A DNA stretch of 64,000 nucleotides from Cellulomonas sp. Root485 (GTDB lineage: Bacteria > Actinomycetota > Actinomycetes > Actinomycetales > Cellulomonadaceae). A program made the position numbers and the translations under genes. This document shows, in pieces, positions 17,231-24,667 of the stretch (its first letter is position 1; every line of letters starts with the position of its first letter). The notes under the pieces were generated by a model that did no database searches, was not told the DNA's origin, and saw only the letters and a list, made by a program, of their open reading frames with translations. Location of the stretch: the NCBI RefSeq assembly GCF_001426705.1, contig NZ_LMFC01000003.1, positions 393 to 64,392 of the forward strand, in the 5' to 3' direction.

Positions 17231-18559
17231 ATGGCACGCCCCACCACCCCCACTCCCGAGGTCCGCAGGGCCTACGTGCTCGGCGGGAACCGGATCCCCT
17301 TCGCCCGCGCCGGCGGCCCCTACGTCCGGGCCAGCAACCAGGACATGCTCACCGCCGCGATCGACGGGCTCGTCGCCCGGTACGGCCTGCAGGGCGAGCG
17401 CATCGGCGAGGTCGCCGCGGGTGCGGTGCTCAAGCACAGCAAGGACTTCAACCTCACCCGCGAGGCCGTGCTCGGGTCGGCGCTCTCGGCCGAGACCCCC
17501 GCGTACGACGTGCAGCAGGCCTGCGCGACCGGCCTGGAGACCGTCGTCTCCCTGAGCAACAAGATCCGCCTCGGCCAGCTCGAGTCCGCGATCGCCGGCG
17601 GCGTCGACTCCACGTCGGACGCCCCCATCGCGGTGAGCAACCGGCTGCGTCGCGCGCTGCTCGACCTCTCGCGCGCCAAGACCGTCGGTCAGAAGCTCGC
17701 GGCCGTCGCGAAGATCCGCCCGAAGGACCTCGCGCCCGTCGCCCCGAACACCGGCGAGCCGCGCACGCACCTGTCGATGGGCGAGCACCAGGCACTCACC
17801 ACCGCGCAGTGGGAGATCACCCAGGCGGCCCAGGACGAGGTCGCGCTGGCCAGTCACCAGCGCCTCGCCGCGGCGTACGACTCCGGCTTCTTCGACGACC
17901 TGGTCACCCCGTTCCGCGGCCTGACGCGCGACGCCAACCTGCGCGCCGACTCCTCCTTGGAGAAGCTGGCCAAGCTCAAGCCGGCGTTCGGGCTCGGCCT
18001 GGACACCCCCGCGACGATGACGGCCGGCAACTCGACGCCGCTGTCCGACGGGGCCTCGACGGTGCTGCTCGGGTCCGCCGAGTGGGCCGCGGCGCACGAC
18101 CTGGTGCCGCTCGCATCGCTGGTCGACGCCGAGGCCGGCGCGGTCGACTTCGTGCACGGGGACGACGGCCTGCTGATGGCCCCCGCGTTCGCGGTGCCAC
18201 GGCTGCTCGCCCGCAACGGGCTGACGCTGGACGACCTCGACTACATCGAGATCCACGAGGCATTCGCGGCGACCGTGCTCACGACGCTGGCCGCGTGGGA
18301 GTCCGAGGAGTTCGGTCGCACCCGCCTCGGCCTCGACGGCGCGTTCGGCACCGTCGACCGCGCCAAGCTCAACGTGCACGGGTCGTCGCTGGCCGCGGGC
18401 CACCCGTTCGCCGCGACCGGCGGGCGGATCGTCGCGACCATCAGCAAGGAGCTGCACCGCAGGAAGGCGGCGTCGGGCTCCGACGCCCCGGTGCGCGCGC
18501 TCGTGTCCGTGTGCGCAGCCGGCGGGCTGGGCCTCACCGCGATCCTCGAGGCGGCCTGA
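17231..18559 (+). CDS. Acetyl-CoA acyltransferase, thiolase (FadA2/FadI-like)
   Basis: Thiolase releasing acetyl-CoA from 3-ketoacyl-CoA, or the reverse condensation. The catalytic set is complete: nucleophilic Cys in QQACATGLE, His in EIHEAFA, GHPFAATGGR and the second Cys in SVCAAGGLG. The 442-residue length and LNVHGSSLAAGHPFA match the long FadI-type thiolases. It is separated from the divergent TetR gene by a control region and is followed 2 bp later by the FabG4-like gene. Confidence 0.9.
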   Translation: MARPTTPTPEVRRAYVLGGNRIPFARAGGPYVRASNQDMLTAAIDGLVARYGLQGERIGEVAAGAVLKHSKDFNLTREAVLGSALSAETPAYDVQQACATGLETVVSLSNKIRLGQLESAIAGGVDSTSDAPIAVSNRLRRALLDLSRAKTVGQKLAAVAKIRPKDLAPVAPNTGEPRTHLSMGEHQALTTAQWEITQAAQDEVALASHQRLAAAYDSGFFDDLVTPFRGLTRDANLRADSSLEKLAKLKPAFGLGLDTPATMTAGNSTPLSDGASTVLLGSAEWAAAHDLVPLASLVDAEAGAVDFVHGDDGLLMAPAFAVPRLLARNGLTLDDLDYIEIHEAFAATVLTTLAAWESEEFGRTRLGLDGAFGTVDRAKLNVHGSSLAAGHPFAATGGRIVATISKELHRRKAASGSDAPVRALVSVCAAGGLGLTAILEAA

Positions 18560-18561
18560 GC

Positions 18562-19905
18562 ATGAGCGACACCTACCTGAACCTGGTCAACAGCGGCTTC
18601 ACCAAGAAGGTCGCGAAGCAGCTCGGGCTGCCCCAGCCGTCGCCCCTGCGCCGCTACGAGCCCGGGCAGCCGCTGCTCCAAGGCGCGGTGCTGGTGCTCG
18701 GGCGCGGGTCCGAGTCCGACGCGCTCGCCGGGTTCCTGTCCTCGGACTGGGACCTCGACGTGCACCGGCACGCGACGCCCGGCACGCGGTACTCCGCGGT
18801 CGTCCTCGCGCTGACCGAGCTGACGCACCCCGACCAGCTGTCCGAGCCGGTGCTGGCCGTCGGCGCCGTGCTCAAGGAGCTGCCGAAGGGCGCCCGCGTC
18901 GTCACCGTCTCGCGCGCCCCGCGTGCCGACGACGCCCCCGCGGTCGCAGCGGCACGTCAGGGCGTCGACGGGTTGCTGCGGTCGCTCGCCAAGGAGCTGC
19001 GCGGCGGGTCGACCGGCAACGGTGTGATGCTGGCCGCCGGCGTGCCGGTCACGGCTCCGTCGGTCGTCGGCGCCCTGAGGTTCTTCCTGTCGACCAAGTC
19101 CGCGTTCGTCGACGGTCAGCTGCTCGCCGTCGACTCCACCGCGGGCACGCTGCCCGACGACTGGGCCGCGCCGCTGGCCGGTCGCGTCGCGGTCGTCACC
19201 GGAGCCGCCCGGGGCATCGGCGCCTCGATCGCCGACACCCTCGCCCGTGACGGCGCCACCGTCGTCGCGGTCGACGTCCCCGCCGCGGGCGAGCAGCTGG
19301 TGGCGGTCGCCAACCGCGTCCGTGGGACCGCGTTGCAGCTCGACGTCACTGCCGACGACGCCGGGGCACGGATCCTGGAGCACGCGCTGCAGCGGCACGG
19401 GCGGATCGACATCGTCGTGCACAACGCCGGGATCACGCGCGACAAGCTGCTGGCCAACATGACCCCCGACAAGTGGGACTCGGTCCTCGCGGTGAACATC
19501 GCCTCGCAGCTGCGCATCAACGAGGCGCTGCTGACGTCCGGCGACTTCACCGACGCGCCGCGGATCGTCTCGCTCGCGTCGACGTCGGGCATCGCCGGCA
19601 ACCGCGGGCAGACCAACTACGCGGCGTCCAAGGGCGGGGTCATCGGCATGGTCCGGGCGACCGCGCCGCTGCTCGAGGCGTTCGGCGGGACCGCCAACGC
19701 GGTCGCACCCGGGTTCATCGAGACCGAGATGACGGCACGCATCCCCGCCGTCACGCGGCAGGTGGCCCGCCGGCTCAACTCGCTGCAGCAGGGCGGGCAG
19801 CCGGTGGACGTCGCCGAGACCGTGGCGTTCCTGGCCTCCCCCGCCGCCGGTGGCGTGGTCGGACGCGTGCTGCGCGTCTGCGGCCAGAACATGGTGGGCC
19901 AGTGA
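18562..19905 (+). CDS. High-molecular-weight 3-oxoacyl reductase (FabG4-like)
   Basis: NAD(P)-dependent reductase of 3-ketoacyl thioesters. Residues about 1-195 are the flavodoxin-like N-terminal domain found only in the long, FabG4-type enzymes; the C-terminal half is a short-chain dehydrogenase with VVTGAARGIGAS (cofactor), HNAGITRDKLLANM, catalytic Ser in IVSLASTSGIAGN, YAASKGG with Tyr and Lys, and VAPGFIETEMTARIP. Length 447, close to the mycobacterial protein. ATG 18562 follows the thiolase stop by 2 bp; the last codon overlaps the MaoC start. Confidence 0.9.
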   Translation: MSDTYLNLVNSGFTKKVAKQLGLPQPSPLRRYEPGQPLLQGAVLVLGRGSESDALAGFLSSDWDLDVHRHATPGTRYSAVVLALTELTHPDQLSEPVLAVGAVLKELPKGARVVTVSRAPRADDAPAVAAARQGVDGLLRSLAKELRGGSTGNGVMLAAGVPVTAPSVVGALRFFLSTKSAFVDGQLLAVDSTAGTLPDDWAAPLAGRVAVVTGAARGIGASIADTLARDGATVVAVDVPAAGEQLVAVANRVRGTALQLDVTADDAGARILEHALQRHGRIDIVVHNAGITRDKLLANMTPDKWDSVLAVNIASQLRINEALLTSGDFTDAPRIVSLASTSGIAGNRGQTNYAASKGGVIGMVRATAPLLEAFGGTANAVAPGFIETEMTARIPAVTRQVARRLNSLQQGGQPVDVAETVAFLASPAAGGVVGRVLRVCGQNMVGQ

Positions 19906-20765
19906 CGACGACCGTCGTCCTGCCCAAGGTCCCCGCGCTCGGCGGGCTGTTCGCACGCGGCGCCGGGCTGTCCCTGGCGCGGCGCGTGCGGTCCGGGCCG
20001 ACGGTGCTGCCCGACGTCGAGTACGTCGTCCGCGGCGTGCGGGCGTCGTCGGACCACCTGACCGAGTACCAGCACCTGCTCGGGGAGTCCGCGTCCGACG
20101 CGCTCCCCGCCGGGTTCGTGCACGTGCTGGCGTTCCCCGTCGCGACCGCGCTCATGGTCCGCAGCGACTTCCCGCTGCCGCTCGTCGGCCTGGTCCACGT
20201 CGCCAACCGCGTGACGCAGCACCGCCCGGTGCTGCTCACCGACGCCCTCGACGTCCGCGCCACCGCCACCGACCTGCGGGGACACCGGTCCGGCACGCAG
20301 GTGGACCTGGTGACCGAGGTGTCCGTCGACGGGTCGGTCGCGTGGCGCGGGGTGTCGACCTACCTCGCGCGCGGGGTCCGCCTCGGCGGGTCCGGCGACG
20401 AACCGGCCACCTTCGTGCCGCCCACACCCACCGGGCGGTGGAAGCTCGACGGCGACATCGGGCGCCGGTACGCAGCCGTCTCCGGCGACCGGAACCCGAT
20501 CCACCTGTCCGCGCTGTCCGCCAAGGCGCTCGGGTTCCCGCGGGCCATCGCGCACGGCATGTACACCGCGTCGCGCGCCCTGGCCGACGTGGGCGCCGGG
20601 CGCGGGGACGCGTTCGAGTGGTCCGTCGAGTTCGTGAAGCCCGTGCTCCTGCCGGGGACCGTCACCGTGCGGGTCGCGGGCTCGTCGGAGGGCTTCACGT
20701 TCGCCGGCTGGGACGCCCGGTCCGGCAAGCCGCACCTGACCGGATCGGTCACCCCGCTGCGCTGA
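19902..20765 (+). CDS. MaoC-type (R)-3-hydroxyacyl dehydratase (HtdX-like)
   Basis: Hot-dog-fold hydratase/dehydratase interconverting enoyl and (R)-3-hydroxyacyl thioesters, partner of the preceding reductase. Of 287 residues the C-terminal half carries the hydratase-2 motif YAAVSGDRNPIHLSALSAKALG with the catalytic Asp and His, followed by AIAHGMYTASRAL. The N-terminal half is a degenerate hot-dog. GTG start 19902 overlaps the reductase stop (GTGA). The last 17 bp overlap the end of the convergent acetyltransferase. Confidence 0.87.
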   Translation: MTTTVVLPKVPALGGLFARGAGLSLARRVRSGPTVLPDVEYVVRGVRASSDHLTEYQHLLGESASDALPAGFVHVLAFPVATALMVRSDFPLPLVGLVHVANRVTQHRPVLLTDALDVRATATDLRGHRSGTQVDLVTEVSVDGSVAWRGVSTYLARGVRLGGSGDEPATFVPPTPTGRWKLDGDIGRRYAAVSGDRNPIHLSALSAKALGFPRAIAHGMYTASRALADVGAGRGDAFEWSVEFVKPVLLPGTVTVRVAGSSEGFTFAGWDARSGKPHLTGSVTPLR

Positions 20766-21327
20766 GCCGCGCCTGCAGTCCCGCGCGGACGGCGGGCCAC
20801 TCGTCGGTCAGGATCGAGAAGTAGGCGCTGTCCCCGCGGGTGCCGTCGGGGGCCAGGCGGTGGCTGCGCAGGACACCCTCGGGCACCGCGCCGAGACGCC
20901 GGATCGCCGCGATCGACCGGGCGTTGCGCGCGTCGGCCCGCAGCGCCACGCGGGCGCAGCCCCACGTCTCGAACGCGTGCGTGAGCATGAGCAGCTTGCA
21001 GGCGGGGTTGTTCGTCGTGCCCCACCAGCGCGGGGCGTAGTACGTGTAGCCGATCTCGACGCGCCCGATCCGCGGGTCCCAGTCGTAGAACGACGTCGAC
21101 CCTCGGACCTCCCCCGTCGCGCTGTCGAGGACCGCGAACGCCAACCTGCCCGGGGCCTCGTGGGCGGCGCGGATCTCGATGCGCATCGCCGACGGGGTGT
21201 CGGGCGTCGGGGAGGACATCCCCGCCCACAGGCGGTCGTCGACGAACGCGGACAGCGGCTCGGCGTGCTCGTCGGCCAGCGGGACCAGCCGGGTGCCGTG
21301 GCCCTCGAGGGTCAGGTCGTGCAGCAT
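20749..21327 (-). CDS. GNAT acetyltransferase (RimJ/RimL type)
   Basis: N-acetyltransferase of 192 residues; substrate unknown. The N terminus LEGHGTRLVPLADEHAEPL and the segment VEIGYTYYAPRWWGTTNNPACKL with RNARSIAAIRRLGAVPEGVL are typical of ribosomal-protein-type GNATs. The start codon and the first seven codons lie within the 3' arm of a 49-nt hairpin that begins 7 bp after the fasciclin stop, which may limit translation or end the upstream transcript. The gene ends 17 bp inside the MaoC gene. Confidence 0.85.
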   Translation of the reverse strand: MLHDLTLEGHGTRLVPLADEHAEPLSAFVDDRLWAGMSSPTPDTPSAMRIEIRAAHEAPGRLAFAVLDSATGEVRGSTSFYDWDPRIGRVEIGYTYYAPRWWGTTNNPACKLLMLTHAFETWGCARVALRADARNARSIAAIRRLGAVPEGVLRSHRLAPDGTRGDSAYFSILTDEWPAVRAGLQARLSAAG

Positions 21328-21355
21328 CCGTCGATGCTGGCACGACCTGACCCTC
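21307..21355 (-). terminator. 21-bp stem hairpin spanning the GNAT start codon
   Basis: Arms 21307-21322 and 21340-21355 are exact inverted repeats of 16 bp, extended inward by AGCAT/ATGCT across one bulged base to a 6-nt loop. It lies 7 bp past the fasciclin stop, the place for a terminator, yet it includes the start codon and first codons of the next gene. Confidence 0.65.
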
Positions 21356-21361
21356 CGGTGC

Positions 21362-22006
21362 TCAGAGGTCCGCGGGGCGCAGGACGAACGTGATCGCGTG
21401 CGCGATCTGGACGTTGCCCGCGCTCAGGTCCAGCTTGCCGGGGATGAGGAACGGGTTCAGGTCGTTGCGGTCCTGGTCGCGCAGCTGCACGACACCCCAG
21501 CGCTTCGAGAGCACGTCGACGGTGAACGTGCCGCCCTGCGCGGTGGTCAGGACGGCGTTGTCGCTGGCCAGCGCCGTGGCGGAGTCGATCGTCGCGCCCG
21601 CGACGACGTGGTAGAGCAGCACCTGCTCGATGGCGTCGATGCCCACCGCACCGGCGAGCGCCGTGAGCACCTCCTGCTCGCTGCCGTACCAGCGGTGCGT
21701 CAGGTCCTTGGCCAGGAGCTGGAACGCGCGGTCGGTCGGCACGAAGGCGGTGAGCGGGACGGTGCCGTCCGCGAGGACCGCGACCGGACTGCCCGGCTTG
21801 GCGGCGAGCACGGCTCCGACGGCCTGGTCGAGGATGTCGAAGTCCCGCCAGTTCCGGTCGAACGTGTCGCCGTCGGAGGCGAGCAGGGCGGCCAGGCTGG
21901 ACGTCCCGGTGGGTGCTGCGGCGCCGGCCGCGGGGGCGAGGGCGAGTCCTGCACCGGCGGCGACACCGGCGGCGACGAGGGCGGAGAGCGTGCGGCGGAT
22001 CCTCAT
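21362..22006 (-). CDS. Secreted fasciclin (FAS1) domain protein
   Basis: Exported single-domain FAS1 protein, likely a surface or matrix adhesion component. Residues 1-30 are a Sec signal (basic start, hydrophobic core, GAA-type cleavage; no lipobox). The rest is one fasciclin fold, with the H1 box LTAFVPTDRAFQLL and the central VLLYHVVAGATI, ending NVQIAHAITFVLRP. Compared with typical FAS1 proteins it has an insertion rich in Asp/Asn (QDRNDLNPF). The ATG at 22006 has GGAG nine bases upstream. Length 214. Confidence 0.9.
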   Translation of the reverse strand: MRIRRTLSALVAAGVAAGAGLALAPAAGAAAPTGTSSLAALLASDGDTFDRNWRDFDILDQAVGAVLAAKPGSPVAVLADGTVPLTAFVPTDRAFQLLAKDLTHRWYGSEQEVLTALAGAVGIDAIEQVLLYHVVAGATIDSATALASDNAVLTTAQGGTFTVDVLSKRWGVVQLRDQDRNDLNPFLIPGKLDLSAGNVQIAHAITFVLRPADL

Positions 22007-22204
22007 GGTGGGCTCCTGCGGACGACGGGTCGCGGCCGACGCCCCTGCGCCGCACCGCGCGAGCGCCCGGGAGGACGCCCTGTGTCCCCTTCGTCCGGAA
22101 CCGCGGCACCGGATGCAGCCGCGCGGGATCAGCCGAGGAGCGGCCCGTCGCCGGGCTCCTTCGCGACGGCGAACACCGGCGCCGCCGGCGAGAACGTGGC
22201 TTCG

Positions 22205-22259
22205 GCACGAGATCGGGGATGCGAACCCTCGATTTCGCGCCGAACCGTCGGTCTCGTGC
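22205..22259 (-). other. Structured three-way-junction element after the cysteine desulfurase gene
   Basis: An 8-bp outer stem (GCACGAGA/TCTCGTGC) encloses two hairpins, one with a 6-bp bulged stem and a TTCGCAT loop resembling a tRNA T-loop, the other with 4 bp. It starts 15 nt after the stop of the class V aminotransferase on the minus strand. It could be a terminator, a stable 3' end or a small RNA. The rest of the 268-bp gap up to the fasciclin start shows nothing I recognise. Confidence 0.4.
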
Positions 22260-22274
22260 GCCGCGGTCGGGAGG

Positions 22275-23669
22275 TCAGTCGTCCAGGGCTGGGCCGCAGG
22301 CTGCTGCCGCCGTGGCGGCCAGGTGGTCCAGGCCGTGGACGGCGAGCAGGGGGCGAGTGTCCTCGACGACCGCCCAGCAGCCGTCGACGACCTCGTAGCG
22401 GACCGCGGGGCCCGTGGACAGGTACTGCGTGAGCCCGACGATCAGGCGGTCGACGGCCTCGCTCGTCGTGCCGACGCCCACCGACGCGCGGATGGCACCG
22501 CCGGACGCGCCGAGGTGCGCCAGGAGCGGGTGCGCGCAGAAGCGGCCGTCGCGGACGCCGATGCCGTGCTCGGCCGCGAGGTAGGCCGCGACGAGGCCCG
22601 GGTCGTGGTCGGGCACCGTGAAGGTGAGCACGCCGACGGGTGCCTGCGAGTCCGGCCAGATGCGCGCGATCTCGACGCCGTCGATGCCCGAGAGCCCGGC
22701 GACGAGCCGCTCGCGCAGCGCCTCCTCGTGGGCGGCCAGGGCACCGGCCGGCAGCGCGGCGAGCTGGTCGCACGCCTCCGCGAGGGCGATCGCACCGATC
22801 ACGTTGGGCGACCCGGCCTCGTGGCGTGCCGGCGCCGGCTGCCAGACGGTCCTGTCGGCGCGCACGTCGCGCACCGCACCTCCCCCTGCGAGGTACGGCG
22901 TGCCCGTGTCGAGCCAGTCGCGGCGACCGACGAGCGCCCCCGCACCGAACGGCGCGTAGGTCTTGTGACCGGAGAACGCGACGTAGTCGGCGTCCGTGGC
23001 CGCGAGCGAGAAGCCACGGTGCGGGACCAGCTGGGCCCCGTCGACGGCCACGCGGGCACCCTCGGCGTGCGCGAGCGCGACCACGTCGTCGATCGGGAGC
23101 GCCTCCCCCGTCACGTTGGACGCGCCCGTGATCGTGACCAGCGCGTACGGCTGGCGGGCGAGCTCGGACCGCAGCGCGTCGAGGGTCGCGGCGACAGTGC
23201 GCTGGATCGGCAGGATGGTGGTCCGGTTGCCGTGACGCTCGCTCGACTGGACCCACGGCAGCAGGTTGGCGTGGTGCTCGACGTCCAGCACGAGGACGCG
23301 GCCGCCGTCGGGGACCACGCCCGCGAGCAGGTTGAGCGAGTCCGTGGTGTTGCGCGTGATGATCGCGACGTCGTCGGGACGCGCGTCGACGAACCGTGCG
23401 ACGGTCTGGCGGGCCGACTCGTAGAGGGCCGTCGACACCTGGGACAGGTAGCCCGCGCCGCGGTGCACCGAGGCGTACAGCGGCAGCACCTCCGTGACGC
23501 GGGCGGCGACGGCCTCCAGGGCCGGGGCGCTGGCGGCGTAGTCCAGGTTGGCGTAGACGCGCTGCGTGCCGTCGACCAGGGGGACGGTGGTGGTGCCGCC
23601 GACGACCGGGAGCAGGGCGCTCACCTCGTCGACGGGAGCACACGAGAGGCGCTCGGCGATGACGGTCAT
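22275..23669 (-). CDS. Class V aminotransferase, cysteine-desulfurase-like, SAM-IV controlled
   Basis: PLP enzyme of the SufS/NifS fold, expected to move sulfur or an amino group in the cysteine-methionine network. Of 464 residues the key segments are NLDYAASAPALEAV, ITRNTTDSLNLLAGVV, the His pair in DVEHHANLLPW, VAVDGAQLVPHRG (Asp to PLP nitrogen) and the PLP Lys in FSGHKTYAPFGAG. The mobile-loop Cys of true desulfurases is not clear; RFCAHPLL near the C terminus has a Cys. The ATG at 23669 is preceded by GGAGGA; longer forms run into the SAM-IV aptamer. Control by S-adenosylmethionine ties it to methionine supply. Confidence 0.85.
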   Translation of the reverse strand: MTVIAERLSCAPVDEVSALLPVVGGTTTVPLVDGTQRVYANLDYAASAPALEAVAARVTEVLPLYASVHRGAGYLSQVSTALYESARQTVARFVDARPDDVAIITRNTTDSLNLLAGVVPDGGRVLVLDVEHHANLLPWVQSSERHGNRTTILPIQRTVAATLDALRSELARQPYALVTITGASNVTGEALPIDDVVALAHAEGARVAVDGAQLVPHRGFSLAATDADYVAFSGHKTYAPFGAGALVGRRDWLDTGTPYLAGGGAVRDVRADRTVWQPAPARHEAGSPNVIGAIALAEACDQLAALPAGALAAHEEALRERLVAGLSGIDGVEIARIWPDSQAPVGVLTFTVPDHDPGLVAAYLAAEHGIGVRDGRFCAHPLLAHLGASGGAIRASVGVGTTSEAVDRLIVGLTQYLSTGPAVRYEVVDGCWAVVEDTRPLLAVHGLDHLAATAAAACGPALDD

Positions 23670-23710
23670 GATGGTCCTCCGACACGTTCCGGGGGGACAC
23701 CGGCAGTGGT

Positions 23711-23828
23711 GGAACCCCGCGCTTGCCGCGCCCCGGTCGGGACGCGGCCAGGTCGTCACCCGGGGCACCCCACCGCGGAGGAGGGTTGCCGGCCAGCGAG
23801 CCGGGGCTTGACGCTGGCGCTCATGACC
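23711..23828 (-). ncRNA. SAM-IV riboswitch
   Basis: Minus-strand RNA from 23828 to 23711, about 118 nt, 41 nt before the aminotransferase ATG. It reproduces the actinobacterial SAM-IV core I know: it begins GGTCATGAG, continues CCAGCGTCAAGCCCCGGCT, GCTGGCCGGCAACCCTCC, GCGGTGGGGTGCCCCGGGTG and the closing GACC, and ends with the pseudoknot arm GCGGCAAGCGCGGG. Binding of S-adenosylmethionine is expected to turn down the downstream gene. Confidence 0.9.
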
Positions 23829-23949
23829 TGTGACGAGGGTCCCGGCAGCCCCGGGGACCTGTCAACGCGGCACGCGAACCGTCTCGCCTGGCGGGACGAG
23901 TTGTCCACCACTTGGAGGGTGGGTGCCGCCGCGCGTAGCATCACGGCCA

Positions 23950-24043
23950 CCATCCAGAGCGGCTGAGAGATCTGGCTCGACGACGCCGCAGCAACCCGCG
24001 GGCACCTGTGCCCGGCCGAGGGTGCTACCGCCAGGACCGATGG
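23950..24043 (+). ncRNA. SAM-I (S-box) riboswitch
   Basis: Plus-strand leader with the S-box signature AGAGCGGCTGAGAGATCTGG, GACGCCGCAGCAACC and the terminal stems GGGCACCTGTGCCC and GGTGCTACCGCC. Stem P1 pairs CCATC (23950-23954) with GATGG (24039-24043). The latter overlaps the ribosome site (GGAGG, 24042-24046) of the DUF1737 gene at 24051, so ligand binding probably blocks translation directly. It controls DUF1737-rhodanese-metZ. Confidence 0.88.
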
Positions 24044-24050
24044 AGGCGAC

Positions 24051-24257
24051 ATGACTTCTGTACCCCCGGAGCCCCGGCGCTACCGGCTGCTGACCGGCCC
24101 GGACGATGCCGCGTTCTGCGACCGCGTGACTGCTGCGCTGGACGAGGGCTACGTCCTGTACGGCAGCCCGGCCGCGACGTTCGACGGCGAGCACGTCATC
24201 GTCGCGCAGGCCGTGGTCCTGCCCTCCGCCACCACCCACGAGACGAGGCCCGTATGA
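24051..24257 (+). CDS. DUF1737 small protein
   Basis: 68-residue protein of the DUF1737 family, recognised by YRLLTGPDDAAFCDRVTAAL, DEGYVLYGSPAATFDGE and VIVAQAVVLP. Function unknown. It is the first gene behind the SAM-I riboswitch and overlaps the rhodanese gene (ATGA), so it belongs to the methionine operon. Members of this family are short single-domain proteins, and its role may be as an accessory or chaperone of the sulfur enzymes; that is a guess from position. Confidence 0.85.
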   Translation: MTSVPPEPRRYRLLTGPDDAAFCDRVTAALDEGYVLYGSPAATFDGEHVIVAQAVVLPSATTHETRPV

Positions 24258-24667
24258 GCTACGCCGGCGACCTGACACCCCAGCAGGCCTGGGACCTCCT
24301 GACGTCCGACCAGAGCGCCGTGCTCGTCGACGTCCGGACCGACGCAGAGTGGCGCTACGTCGGCATCCCCGACTCCGCACCCATCGACGGGCGCGCCGCC
24401 CTGGTCGAGTGGGTGTCCTACCCGTCGGGACGCCCGAACCCGCAGTTCCTCAAGCAGCTCGCCGAGGCGGGCGTCGCGGCCGGCCGGCCCGTGGTCTTCC
24501 TCTGCCGCTCCGGCGTCCGCTCGGTCGCCGCCGCGCAGGCAGCGACCGCTGCAGGCCTCGGCCCGGCCTACAACGTGCTCGAGGGCTTCGAGGGTGACGT
24601 CGGCCCCGACGGCCACCGCGGGCACTCCGGCTGGCGTGCCGCCGGTCTCCCGTGGCGGCAGGCGTGA
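24254..24667 (+). CDS. Rhodanese-like sulfurtransferase
   Basis: Single-domain rhodanese of 137 residues, cytoplasmic, carrying sulfane sulfur. The active-site loop is CRSGVRS with the persulfide Cys and the family's two Arg; the N-terminal LVDVRTDAEWRYVGIPDS is the usual CH2A motif and EGFEGDVGPDGHRG closes the fold. Lying between DUF1737 and metZ, both by 4-bp overlaps, it may supply reduced sulfur for direct sulfhydrylation of homoserine ester. Confidence 0.9.
   Translation: MSYAGDLTPQQAWDLLTSDQSAVLVDVRTDAEWRYVGIPDSAPIDGRAALVEWVSYPSGRPNPQFLKQLAEAGVAAGRPVVFLCRSGVRSVAAAQAATAAGLGPAYNVLEGFEGDVGPDGHRGHSGWRAAGLPWRQA

Noticed and set aside
22205..22259. tRNA gene or phage attachment site
   Set aside because: The T-loop-like hairpin is suggestive, but there is no anticodon arm, the T-stem is bulged and no integrase is nearby.
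23670..23768. N-terminal extension of the class V aminotransferase
   Set aside because: It would translate through the 3' part of the SAM-IV aptamer, and the ATG at 23669 has a proper ribosome site and family-like start.
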